A stretch of 64,000 nt of DNA from UBA4285 sp050944355. Its GTDB lineage: Bacteria > Bacillota > Clostridia > Lachnospirales > Lachnospiraceae. Both the position numbers and the translations under genes were made by a program. Within the stretch, counting starts at the first letter, position 1. Every line of letters begins with the position of its first letter. The DNA is taken from contig JBMNQX010000004.1 of NCBI GenBank assembly GCA_050944355.1, positions 62,001-126,000 on the forward strand, read 5' to 3'. Below the pieces are notes generated by a model, which worked only from the letters and a program-made list of their open reading frames with translations, did no database searches and was not told the origin of the DNA. This document shows positions 25,890-35,046 of the stretch, in pieces.

Positions 25890-27599
25890 TTATTTCAGAT
25901 GAAGCTCATTTGCCCCGGCGTCGCGGCTGAGTTTACTTACAGGGAGCCGGACCGTGATGACTGTTCCGGCGCCAGGTGAAGATTTGATGATCAGTCCGGA
26001 ATCGGATCCGTAGTACAGCTTCAGCCTCTGATGCACGCTGGCCAGACCGAAGTGTTCGGTGTCGCGCTCAAAGTCATAGTTATCAAGATAATTGAGCAGA
26101 GAGGCGACCTGCTCTTCCGACATTCCGTTTCCGTCATCTTTTACGGTGAATACCAGAAAATCATCCTGTATGACGCCGCGGATCTGTATGCTGCCCTTTT
26201 CCCGGCCGGTAAAAGCATGTTTGAAGCAGTTTTCGGCCAGGGGCTGAATCAGAAAACTCGGGACTCTCCAGTTTTTTGCTGCCGGGTCGAATTCGACGGA
26301 CCACTGTATCGAGTCATCTTTAAGGAATGAGGCGAGCGTGCAGTACGTACTCAGTTCTTCGTGCATGGAAGACACCGAAATAAATTCTTTGTTTGAATTC
26401 AGCACATGATGGAGGAAGACAGATAGATTCATCAGAATTGTCTCGGCCTGCTCATAGTTCCCGAATTTGATGGTCCACACGATAGAATCCAGGATATTGT
26501 ACAGAAAATGAGGGTTTATGCCGTTGCGGTAAATTCGGATCTGAGTTTCCTTTTTATATAGTTTTGATTTGTATTCTTCATCAATCAGACGGTCGATTCG
26601 CGTTGTCATGTCCTGAAGACTCTCATACAGATATGCGAATTCGTCTTTTCGATTCGTCCTGAAAGACCCCTTCCATATCTGAGTCTGATTGTGCTGCCGG
26701 TAGCTGCGCACTTTTTCCGACAGGTCATATATAGGATCGGTAATGTAATTGAGCGTCTGAAACATGGATATGAAAACAGCGACGCAGAACAGCAGCAGTA
26801 TTACGATAAGTTTTTCCAGAAGCTGATATACTTCTTTGAAAATTTCATCTTCCGGGATCAGTTTGTAGTATTTCCATTGGTATATATCGGTCCCTGATGA
26901 AATGACAAGCCATTCATCGTCGTTGTATGTCACAGTGCTGCCCGAAGAAGTGTTCAGAGCAGCCTGCAGCAGCTCGGCGGAAGGTGTTTCAGGATAGGAA
27001 GTAATAATGTTGTTGTCCTGATCGACAATAAAACGGGGACACTCCGTATCTTCAAAATCTTCCTCGAGGATGTGGGTGAATACGCTGAGCTGTGTGTTTA
27101 CCGAGAGCCAGCCGATCGGATCGCCGAAGTTTTCCTGGTAAATCTGGCCGGTCAGAGAAACCAGTACGTCATTGCTGGTCTGTGAAAACGAAGAGCGGAC
27201 AATAACTTCCGGGCTTACGAATCCGTCCAGAGTGGAAGAGAGCAGTGGGTCATTGTTGTCCTGCCATGTGCGGAAATCGGTGGTGTATATCTGACCGGTG
27301 GAATTACTGGTCAGATAGATAGAATATATATTGTAATTGCTGGACATCAGTACTGTATCTATTTTTGCCCCGATATTCTGGTAAAACAGATCGTCTTCCG
27401 GATGCAGGACGTAATCCTGAATCTGAGAATCAAAGTATATGGAAAAATAGGCCTGCCGCAGATAGTACAGCTGATCCTCGATGTGGCGCGACATCAGCTG
27501 CGCGTTGAGTTCTTCTGAGCCTATTGTCTCTTCCTTCAGCTTTTTTTCTACGATATTTGTCAGAAGAGCACCGCAGAGAGTCATGGATATCACGATCAC
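25890..27599 (-). CDS. YesM-type sensor histidine kinase
   Basis: A membrane sensor with a first helix at the N-terminus, a long extracellular dCache-like domain, a second helix near VILLLFCVAVFISMF, HAMP, a His_kinase domain (YRNGINPHFLYNILDS) and a HATPase domain (QPLAENCFKHAF, DDGNGMS, LASVHQRLKLYYG). The canonical start here is GTG 27599, but the frame stays open upstream, reading KKIKSIRHSLKLKTSL, the charged N-terminus expected. The most likely true start is ATT 27662, overlapping the stop of the regulator gene. It pairs with the AraC-type regulator. Confidence 0.9.
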   Translation of the reverse strand: MIVISMTLCGALLTNIVEKKLKEETIGSEELNAQLMSRHIEDQLYYLRQAYFSIYFDSQIQDYVLHPEDDLFYQNIGAKIDTVLMSSNYNIYSIYLTSNSTGQIYTTDFRTWQDNNDPLLSSTLDGFVSPEVIVRSSFSQTSNDVLVSLTGQIYQENFGDPIGWLSVNTQLSVFTHILEEDFEDTECPRFIVDQDNNIITSYPETPSAELLQAALNTSSGSTVTYNDDEWLVISSGTDIYQWKYYKLIPEDEIFKEVYQLLEKLIVILLLFCVAVFISMFQTLNYITDPIYDLSEKVRSYRQHNQTQIWKGSFRTNRKDEFAYLYESLQDMTTRIDRLIDEEYKSKLYKKETQIRIYRNGINPHFLYNILDSIVWTIKFGNYEQAETILMNLSVFLHHVLNSNKEFISVSSMHEELSTYCTLASFLKDDSIQWSVEFDPAAKNWRVPSFLIQPLAENCFKHAFTGREKGSIQIRGVIQDDFLVFTVKDDGNGMSEEQVASLLNYLDNYDFERDTEHFGLASVHQRLKLYYGSDSGLIIKSSPGAGTVITVRLPVSKLSRDAGANELHLK

Positions 27600-27657
27600 A
27601 GCGACCGTGATCAGGCTGGTTTTTAATTTTAACGAATGGCGGATCGATTTAATTTTC

Positions 27658-29172
27658 TTAATGGTGGATGTTTTGCGCCTGCCAGGTTTTCGGCGTCATA
27701 CCGGTGTATTTTTTGAACAGACCGTGAAAGTTTTTGAGCTCCAGTCCCACTTTTTCGCACACTTCATACGCGTGGATGTGGGGGTCTTTCAGATAATCTT
27801 TTGCCAGTTCGATGCGGTAAGAGGATATGTATTTGCTGAATCCCTCGTGAATGTCTTCTTTGAATGCCTTGCTGAGGTAAACATAACTGACGCCGAGCTT
27901 TTCGGAAATGAACTTCAGATTCAGGTCCGGTTCGTCGATATGTTTGATGGCGTATTCCAGGACGAGCTGCACGATAGGCCGGATTGTCTTGGACCGGTGC
28001 TCGGCGGCCTCTTCGAACAGAGACTTTAGTTCGGCGGCTGTCAGATTCAGCAGCGCATCGCGGGAAGAACATTCTTTTATCTGATTATGGAAAGAAGACG
28101 CGTCAAATGAACAGCTGCCGGAATCGGCGAGCCACTGCATGGTCTCCTCAAAATTTCCTGTCACGGACTGAATCGTGCAGTTGCCTTCCGTGCAGGTGTT
28201 CAGCGTTTCTTCGATATGCTGGCCGGCGTCTTCCAGATTGTTGCTGAACAGATCCTTTTTTAATTTTGCGTAATCCAGGTGGATGGCCTGAGAGGTCGAA
28301 GACGGTACTGTGAGATCTGAGTCTGAATAGATCCCGGGAGGAGTATTCTGCCAGAAACTTGCCGCAAAAATCCGGCGCGCCTGCTTAAAACAATCCTTCC
28401 ACGAAGCATAGCCGTCAGGGGATGGGGCACTGACCGCCATCCGGTAGGGAGGATGCAGATTCCATTCCCCCATCAGCTCATGCAGGCTGGAGTCCGATGC
28501 GGGGTATGTTCCCGAGAGTATTGCACAATAACAGTTTCCTACAGGAAAGACAATCACGGGAAGATGATGGATATTGGCCTGGTCTCTCAGTCTCTGACAG
28601 GAAAGTGCAGAATTGCGGTAAACCTGAAAATACAGGATTCTGGATCTTACGGTTTCAAAATCCGAACCGAGTTTTTGCAAAGAATCACTGGCCGACGCGG
28701 CAGCGTCTTCCGATTCCGGTTCTGTCAGACAGCGGCTGAGAGCATCGCCCGCCATACCCCATTTGAGCAGACTTTGCTGAGATTTGATCTGATCCGTGTT
28801 TTCGAAACTGTCAAATGCGCGTCTGGCTTCAGTCAGCAGTTTTTTTGTATCGACTGGTTTGAGAAGATACGCGGATGCGCCCATCGACAGCGCCTCCTGA
28901 GCGTATGAGAATTTCTCGTAAGCGCTTAAAATAATTACTTTTGTTTCTGGGGCTTTTTCAGAAACATATCTCAGCAGATCGAGTCCGCTGCCATTTTCCA
29001 TTGCGATATCCGTGACGATAAGGTCCACTTTGTGCGCCGAGAGATAATCGATGGCGGCGTTCCCGCAGTCAAATCCTGCCACAGCCTGTCCTCCGATACT
29101 GTTCCAGTCGACCATTTTCACGAGACCTTCCCGCGTGATTTTTTTGTCTTCTACAATAATAATCGGATGCAT
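27658..29172 (-). CDS. YesN-type response regulator with AraC DNA-binding domain
   Basis: A 504-residue regulator. The receiver domain (residues 1-120) has the acidic pair in VEDKK, phospho-acceptor Asp55 in LIVTDIAM and the switch Lys in LLKPVD. A long middle region follows. The final 100 residues are the AraC helix-turn-helix domain (LNLKFISEKLGVSYVYLSKAFKE, VCEKVGLELKNFHGLFKKYTGMTPK). Partner of the adjacent kinase. The likely target is the divergent ABC importer operon, in whose leader inverted repeats lie. Confidence 0.93.
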   Translation of the reverse strand: MHPIIIVEDKKITREGLVKMVDWNSIGGQAVAGFDCGNAAIDYLSAHKVDLIVTDIAMENGSGLDLLRYVSEKAPETKVIILSAYEKFSYAQEALSMGASAYLLKPVDTKKLLTEARRAFDSFENTDQIKSQQSLLKWGMAGDALSRCLTEPESEDAAASASDSLQKLGSDFETVRSRILYFQVYRNSALSCQRLRDQANIHHLPVIVFPVGNCYCAILSGTYPASDSSLHELMGEWNLHPPYRMAVSAPSPDGYASWKDCFKQARRIFAASFWQNTPPGIYSDSDLTVPSSTSQAIHLDYAKLKKDLFSNNLEDAGQHIEETLNTCTEGNCTIQSVTGNFEETMQWLADSGSCSFDASSFHNQIKECSSRDALLNLTAAELKSLFEEAAEHRSKTIRPIVQLVLEYAIKHIDEPDLNLKFISEKLGVSYVYLSKAFKEDIHEGFSKYISSYRIELAKDYLKDPHIHAYEVCEKVGLELKNFHGLFKKYTGMTPKTWQAQNIHH

Positions 29173-29530
29173 ATATCTGCCTCTGCCATAGTAGCCGGTT
29201 TCCGAAAGTGAGCGCAGAAAAACAGCTGATCAGAATGAAAGAAACACAGAATCATTCCAAACGCTGTCCGCAAGGCCGGAGAAACTGACAAATACAGTAA
29301 AACCGGCCGCACTCTCAAATTACAACAATATTAACTATGTACATTATATCAAAAACTGATTACAAAGACAGCCTGTTAAAAGACAGGTGGATTTTACCAA
29401 TCCATAAAAATCAAAAGATAATTTTTTGGATAATCTGCTGATGTTTTGGATTGTTCCAAAAGGCTTTGACCGATAAACTCATGAGTAGAAAAAGACGTGA
29501 AGAATCATATATTGGGATGGAGACAGCATT
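29173..29530. promoter_or_regulatory. Divergent control region between regulator and importer operons
   Basis: A 358-base AT-rich spacer without a gene. It holds two inverted repeats: TGGATT-N5-AATCCA (29388-29404) and TTTTGGA-TTGT-TCCAAAA (29444-29461). A third TTTTTTGGAT copy lies at 29422-29431. These share a TTGGA/TCCA core and are candidate sites for the AraC-type regulator. I see no clear promoter hexamers. Confidence 0.5.
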
Positions 29531-30487
29531 ATGGAAAGTATGAATGGGAAAACAGACGCGGTCGTCATCGGAAAGAAAAAGAGTAAGTCGAGGAAGGTTT
29601 TACGGCAGATCTATCAGCAGCGTCAGCTGTATCTGATCATGCTGATTCCGCTTGCCTTCTATATCTTGTTTGAGTATGTTCCTCTGACAAAACTCCCGTG
29701 GGCTTTCACGAATTATGGCGAAGTTCCGGCGTCACAGACTGAGTTTATCGGACTGGACAATTTTAAGAAACTGATGGGCTCTACGGCATTCTGGAATGCC
29801 TTTCGAAACACCATCATCATCAGCGGAATGAAACTTGTGTTCGGATTCCCGATTCCGATTATCATCGCGCTGATGCTGAATGAGATCACGAATAAAATCT
29901 GCAAGAAGACGATTCAGACAATCATTTTCTTCCCGCACTTCCTGTCGTGGGTTGTTATCGGCAGTATCTGGTTTGTAATTCTTGCGCCGCAGGACAGTAT
30001 CAACGCACAGATAGCTAATTTCTTCGGAGTTGAACCGGTTTACTGGTTTGCAAGCAAAGATCACATCCGCTCGCTGCTCGTACTCACCGATATCTGGGCA
30101 GGCGCCGGCTATTCTGCCATTGTATATCTGGCGGCCATCACAAATGTCGATCCTACGCTGTATGAAGCGGCAAAAATCGACGGAGCCGGCAAGTTCCAGC
30201 AGATCTGGCATATCACCCTGTCCTCCATACGGTCGACAATCGTAATCATGCTGATCTTTCAGCTTGGTAAAATCCTTAATATTTTCGATCAGGTCCTTGT
30301 TATGGCCCAGCCGGTTGTATATGAGACAGCGGACGTTATTCAGACCTATGCGTATCGAACCGGTATCAGCGACATGAAAGTCGGATATGGTATGGCCGTC
30401 AGCGTTTTCAAAGCTGTCATAAGCTTTGTACTGGTTCTGATAACCAACGCGATTGCCAAGCGTATCGACGATCAGGGCGTATTCTGA
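29531..30487 (+). CDS. ABC sugar transporter permease, LplB type
   Basis: A 318-residue polytopic permease with about six helices. The N-terminal QRQLYLIMLIPLAFYILFEYVPL and IGLDNFKKLMGS are typical of LplB/YtcP-family permeases for complex oligosaccharides. The EAA loop is YEAAKIDGAGKFQQIWHITL. It is the first gene of a permease-permease-binding protein operon; no ATPase is encoded here, so a shared MsmK-like ATPase elsewhere is likely (inference). Confidence 0.93.
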   Translation: MESMNGKTDAVVIGKKKSKSRKVLRQIYQQRQLYLIMLIPLAFYILFEYVPLTKLPWAFTNYGEVPASQTEFIGLDNFKKLMGSTAFWNAFRNTIIISGMKLVFGFPIPIIIALMLNEITNKICKKTIQTIIFFPHFLSWVVIGSIWFVILAPQDSINAQIANFFGVEPVYWFASKDHIRSLLVLTDIWAGAGYSAIVYLAAITNVDPTLYEAAKIDGAGKFQQIWHITLSSIRSTIVIMLIFQLGKILNIFDQVLVMAQPVVYETADVIQTYAYRTGISDMKVGYGMAVSVFKAVISFVLVLITNAIAKRIDDQGVF

Positions 30488-30516
30488 CAGCATTGCAGAA
30501 AGGAGGGTGAATTGTT

Positions 30517-31410
30517 ATGGCCGTCGCGGCAGCTGCAGCACGTAAAGAAACTCATCGCAAAGGGGCTCCCCGCTCAAAAGGCGAAAAGGGGTTTACGATT
30601 GTTTCCTATGTGTGCCTGATAATATTTGCACTATTGATCCTGATTCCGCTGCTGTATATCTTTCAGCTCACATTTTCGGCAAATCCGGACACATCGTTTC
30701 GGATTATTCCGCAGGAGTTTACATTAAACAATTACAAGTATGTTTTTGAGAATAACCTGATTCAGCGGCCGTTCTTAAATTCCTGCTTTGTGACAGTATG
30801 CTATCTGGCCGTATCGATGACTCTGTCGGTCTGCATGGCATACCCGATATCAAGAAAGGAACTGAAAGGAAGAAATATTTTCAATTTCATCGTCGTGTTC
30901 CCGATGCTTTTCAGCCTGGGATTCCTTCCGAAATATTTCCTGGTAAGAGATCTCGGCCTGTTGAATACATATGCTTCTCTGATTTTTCCGGCGGCTATGA
31001 ATACGTTTAACATTATTGTGCTGCGGAATTTCTTTGAAGGCATTCCGAATTCTCTCGTGGAGAGCGCGAGAATCGACGGCGCGTCCGAGCTGACAATTCT
31101 GAGGAAAATCATACTGCCGCTTTCCAAGGCGGCGCTTGCGACCGTCGGCCTGTTCTACATGGTTCAGTCCTGGAACAGTTACCAGGATGTACTTCTGTAT
31201 ATCAATGACACCAGCAAGCAGACGCTGCAGCTCGTACTGCGGACGATGGTCATGGAAAATTCCATGGATTCGTCATCGCTTGAGCAGTCACTGATTAAGA
31301 ATGTGCAGTACACGACGATCGTCGTTGCACTTCTTCCGATTATGGTAGTTTATCCGTTCATGCAGAGATACTTTGTAAAAGGCGTCATGATCGGATCTGT
31401 GAAAGAGTAA
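30517..31410 (+). CDS. ABC sugar transporter permease, LplC/MalG type
   Basis: A 297-residue permease with six helices and the EAA loop VESARIDGASELTILRKIILPL. The C-terminus RYFVKGVMIGSVKE is the usual end of LplC/YtcP permeases. It is 29 bases after the first permease, with AGGAGG before the start. Confidence 0.93.
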   Translation: MAVAAAAARKETHRKGAPRSKGEKGFTIVSYVCLIIFALLILIPLLYIFQLTFSANPDTSFRIIPQEFTLNNYKYVFENNLIQRPFLNSCFVTVCYLAVSMTLSVCMAYPISRKELKGRNIFNFIVVFPMLFSLGFLPKYFLVRDLGLLNTYASLIFPAAMNTFNIIVLRNFFEGIPNSLVESARIDGASELTILRKIILPLSKAALATVGLFYMVQSWNSYQDVLLYINDTSKQTLQLVLRTMVMENSMDSSSLEQSLIKNVQYTTIVVALLPIMVVYPFMQRYFVKGVMIGSVKE

Positions 31411-31444
31411 CAATTAAAAAGGCAAACAATGGAGGTTACGAAGT

Positions 31445-32974
31445 ATGAAAAAATCAGCAAAGAGAATCATGGCGGCATCCATGCTGGCGCCACTGCTTCT
31501 GGCAGGATGCGGAGGCACATCTGATTCGTCGACAACAGGCAGCAGCGGTACATCTGCCAGCACGTCGGGTTCTGCCAGCACGTCGGCATCGACTACAGGC
31601 TCGAGCAGCAGCGGTACACTGGAATCCATAACCTATATGAGCAAGGATCTGTACTCTGATGCTGACTACACCACGAAATTTGCGGAGCTGTTTGAAGCGG
31701 ATACCGGCGTTGCACTCGAGACCATCGCGATCCCGAGCAATGGATGGGAAGACAAGGTGACGGCGACATTCATGTCCGGCGAGCTGCCGGATATCGCGCG
31801 TCTCCCCACAGACTTGTATCCGTTTGTAAAGCAGGATATGCTTCTGCCGCTTGATGACTACATCAACAACAACGAAACCATTAAACAGATCCTCGAAGAC
31901 AACCCGGGAGCCATCACCCCGTATCAGTATTTCGGCAAGACTTATGGAATTTCCATCAGCAACGCGAAGTATATGACGATCTGGGTGCGCAAAGACTGGC
32001 TGGATACCCTGGGCATGGAGATGCCTACGACGCTGGATGAATTTGTCGAGATGCTCCGTGCGTTCAAGACAAGCGATCTGGATGGAAACGGCGAGGATGA
32101 CACAATTCCGCTCACAATGCCGGCGACCCTTCAGCCGATGGATACCATCGCGGCGTATTTCAACACGAGAAATGAATGCTATATGGTAGACGGCGAGCCG
32201 GTTGTGCCGTTCCGGACAGAAGAGTACAAGAACTTCATGGAATTCATGAAGTCCCTGTATGACGAAGGGCTGATTGACCAGGAAATTCCGACCAACACAG
32301 CGTACAGCACGATTCGTGAAAAATTTAATACCGGAACTGCGGGTGCGGCCGTAATGTGGGACGACAGTTCCAGCTCTTTCATCAACGGTCTGGCAAGCAG
32401 CGGCATCGACGGAGAAGTTGCTTACCTTCCGGCGTTTTCGAATACGGATGGGAACGGCGCTCTGGGACTTTCACAGTTCATTGCGGACTCCCCGATTTCG
32501 ATAACAACGGCGTGCGAGAACCCGCAGGAAGCATTTGACACATTCTTCGAGTGGTATCTGGCAAGTGATGACGGCATTATTTCGACGTCTGTCGGTATCG
32601 AAGGCTACAACTTCACGATTGAAGACGGCAAGGTAGTTGCGGATGCTGACAAGGGAATCGGCTTCCACGGCCAGAGCTTCCCGCCGGTTGACATGGACTA
32701 TGAGTATCCGTTTGAATTTGACGATGTCTATACTTTCAAGTATGAGTGCATCCAGGAACTGGCAGAATCCGGATCGACCCTTGGCGATCAGGTAAATACG
32801 ACCGTAATTCCGAACGACTACACGGATTACGCCAATATTTCCGGAGATCTGACATCGAAGATGCAGGAACTGTTCCACAGCTATCTCGTCGGCAACATGG
32901 ATTACGATGAGTATCTGTCGCAGTTCGAGGCGTATGCAAGCGAAGTAGGACTTGATGACGCCCTGTCACAGTGA
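31445..32974 (+). CDS. ABC transporter solute-binding lipoprotein
   Basis: A 509-residue extracellular carbohydrate-binding protein. The signal ends in LLLAGC with lipidation at Cys22, followed by a Ser/Thr/Gly linker to about residue 58 and a type-1 solute-binding fold (ITYMSKDLYSDADY, GELPDIARLP, YGISISNAKYMTIWVRKDWLD). The size matches LplA-like oligosaccharide receptors. It captures the substrate for the two permeases upstream. Confidence 0.94.
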   Translation: MKKSAKRIMAASMLAPLLLAGCGGTSDSSTTGSSGTSASTSGSASTSASTTGSSSSGTLESITYMSKDLYSDADYTTKFAELFEADTGVALETIAIPSNGWEDKVTATFMSGELPDIARLPTDLYPFVKQDMLLPLDDYINNNETIKQILEDNPGAITPYQYFGKTYGISISNAKYMTIWVRKDWLDTLGMEMPTTLDEFVEMLRAFKTSDLDGNGEDDTIPLTMPATLQPMDTIAAYFNTRNECYMVDGEPVVPFRTEEYKNFMEFMKSLYDEGLIDQEIPTNTAYSTIREKFNTGTAGAAVMWDDSSSSFINGLASSGIDGEVAYLPAFSNTDGNGALGLSQFIADSPISITTACENPQEAFDTFFEWYLASDDGIISTSVGIEGYNFTIEDGKVVADADKGIGFHGQSFPPVDMDYEYPFEFDDVYTFKYECIQELAESGSTLGDQVNTTVIPNDYTDYANISGDLTSKMQELFHSYLVGNMDYDEYLSQFEAYASEVGLDDALSQ

Positions 32975-33061
32975 GTAACGGGATTTGATGAAACAGGCTG
33001 AGCCTGTCGGCGGCTCAGCGGCATAAGGAGCTCCGTTCAGGAGAAGCGATATTATGATTAC

Positions 33062-33109
33062 AGGGAAGATGGATCCAGGTGTTCTGGCTGATATCTTCCC
33101 TTTTCTTTT
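33062..33109 (+). terminator. Hairpin between binding protein and lyase genes
   Basis: A 9-bp stem, AGGGAAGAT (33062-33070) with ATCTTCCCT (33093-33101), is followed by TTTCTTTT. It may reduce read-through, so the importer is expressed above the lyase. Confidence 0.65.
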
Positions 33110-33123
33110 AGGGAGAAAGATAT

Positions 33124-35046
33124 ATGCTGAGGGAATTAGTATATGAAAAAAAGGATGGGGCATACAGAACGAAAAAATTTTCCGTGAAGAGCAAATCGGA
33201 ATTCCATCCGTTTCCGCGGTATGAAGAGCGTGATTTCTGGAACAATTGTGACAGAGAAATCGCACAGTGTATTCTTGATGACGCCGAGCCATACGCTGAC
33301 TTCAGGTATCCTATGCTGCCGGCTTCCGAATATCGGGAATACTACAAGAGCGGCGACCGGGATGGGTTTGAAAAGCTGTATGATGAGAGACGGAAAGTTC
33401 TGGCGTCCTGTGTGATGGCCGAATGCGTCGAGGGAAAAGGACGTTTTATTGAGAGCATTATCAACGGAATCTGGTGCATCTGCGAAGAGAGCACATGGGT
33501 TCTTCCGGCCCACAATTTCATATACGAGCCGGAAATGATCAACGGGGAAAGAACACTTCCGGACCCGGATCTTCCGACACTTGATATTTTCTCCAGCGAC
33601 ACAGCCATGCTTCTTTCTACAGCGTATTACCTGCTGAAAAATCGTCTTGACGAAGAAGAGCCGATTGTGTGCCGCCGGATGCTGCGGGAACTGAAGAGAA
33701 GAGTCATCGATCCGTTTCTCACGCGCTACGATTACTGGTGGATGGGGTATTCCGAGAGAAGAGATCTGAACAACTGGGCCCCCTGGTGCATTATGAACTG
33801 TGTCACGGCCGTTTTATTCTGCGAGGAAGAAGATGATCTGAGAAAACGGGCCTGCGTGAGAGCCATGGACATGCTGGATATTTACCTGAAAGGCATACCG
33901 GAGGACGGCGGGTGCGACGAGGGAGCGACATACTGGGGACGCTCCTGCGGAATGCTGCTCGAGGGATTCGAGATGCTCTATGAAGCCACTGACAAACAGC
34001 TGGATCCGTACGGGTTCACCAAACTGCGCAATTTCGCCAACTATATCCGCAGAATGTATATTGGGAACGGCTATGTCGTGAACTTTGCGGACGGGTCCGC
34101 AAAAACGGTTCCTGCCGCCGAATTGCTTTTTACGGCCGGAAAACGCATGAACGACAAGGGGCTTGAGACTTTCGGCGCGAACTGTTTTGTGGATCAGATC
34201 AGCCATCACAATTTCAGCGAAAAAGATCTTGTGAGAGCGATGCTGACCCTGACAAATGCAGCTGACATGCGGGCGTCGGCGGCATCCAGCAGTCCGGTCG
34301 AGAAGAGCTGGTATTTTCCGAGTATAGAAGTGTTGGTTTCCCGGGAAAAGGCCGCGGCGGGCGAAGGACTGTTCCTGTGCGCCAAAGCCGGCGGAAACGG
34401 AGACAGTCACAATCACAATGATGTGGGCAATTTTGTCGTCTACCAGAACGGCATGCCGGGCCTCGTCGATGTAGGCGTCGAAGTATACCGCCGGTATTTC
34501 TTCTCGGCCGACCGATACAAAATATGGACCATGCAGTCCCAATACCACAATCTCCCGACGATAAACGGATGCATGCAGGAAGCGGGAAAAGAGTACCGCG
34601 CAGAAAATGTCCGGTATGAATGCACAGAGCAGGCGGACAGCATTCAGATGGAACTCCAGAAGGCCTATCCGCCTGAGGCGGGAATTGAGAAGTACTGCCG
34701 CAGACTGACACTGGACCGGGAATCAGAAAAGGTGATTCTGCAGGATCAATGGGAATTGAATACATGCGAGTCGCTGACTATGCATTTCATGACACCGGCG
34801 CATCCGGAGCTTTCAGACGGCAGAATATTCATCCCCTGCGGCAGGAAGCGTCTGGTCTTGAAATATGACGAAAAGACCTGGAAACCGACGCTGGAGACCA
34901 GAAGTCTCACAGACCGAAAACTCACGGCGAGCTGGGGCAGTGAAATGAACCGCATTTCATTTGCGTGCATCGCTCTTGCAGAGGAAGGCTCCTGCATTTT
35001 TGAAATATATCCGGAACAGACGGAGTCAGATGAATACTTACAATAA
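33124..35046 (+). CDS. Heparinase II/III family polysaccharide lyase (second copy)
   Basis: A 640-residue protein with helical toroid N-half (WCICEESTWVLPAHNF, NNWAPWCIMNCVTAVLF, GGCDEGATYWGRSCGMLLEGFEML) and the heparinase II/III beta domain (GGNGDSHNHNDVGNFVVYQNG with likely metal His, YHNLPTINGCMQ). No signal peptide is present, so it is probably cytoplasmic. It differs strongly from the minus-strand lyase, so the two likely cut different linkages. The MATE gene overlaps its end. Confidence 0.9.
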   Translation: MLRELVYEKKDGAYRTKKFSVKSKSEFHPFPRYEERDFWNNCDREIAQCILDDAEPYADFRYPMLPASEYREYYKSGDRDGFEKLYDERRKVLASCVMAECVEGKGRFIESIINGIWCICEESTWVLPAHNFIYEPEMINGERTLPDPDLPTLDIFSSDTAMLLSTAYYLLKNRLDEEEPIVCRRMLRELKRRVIDPFLTRYDYWWMGYSERRDLNNWAPWCIMNCVTAVLFCEEEDDLRKRACVRAMDMLDIYLKGIPEDGGCDEGATYWGRSCGMLLEGFEMLYEATDKQLDPYGFTKLRNFANYIRRMYIGNGYVVNFADGSAKTVPAAELLFTAGKRMNDKGLETFGANCFVDQISHHNFSEKDLVRAMLTLTNAADMRASAASSSPVEKSWYFPSIEVLVSREKAAAGEGLFLCAKAGGNGDSHNHNDVGNFVVYQNGMPGLVDVGVEVYRRYFFSADRYKIWTMQSQYHNLPTINGCMQEAGKEYRAENVRYECTEQADSIQMELQKAYPPEAGIEKYCRRLTLDRESEKVILQDQWELNTCESLTMHFMTPAHPELSDGRIFIPCGRKRLVLKYDEKTWKPTLETRSLTDRKLTASWGSEMNRISFACIALAEEGSCIFEIYPEQTESDEYLQ

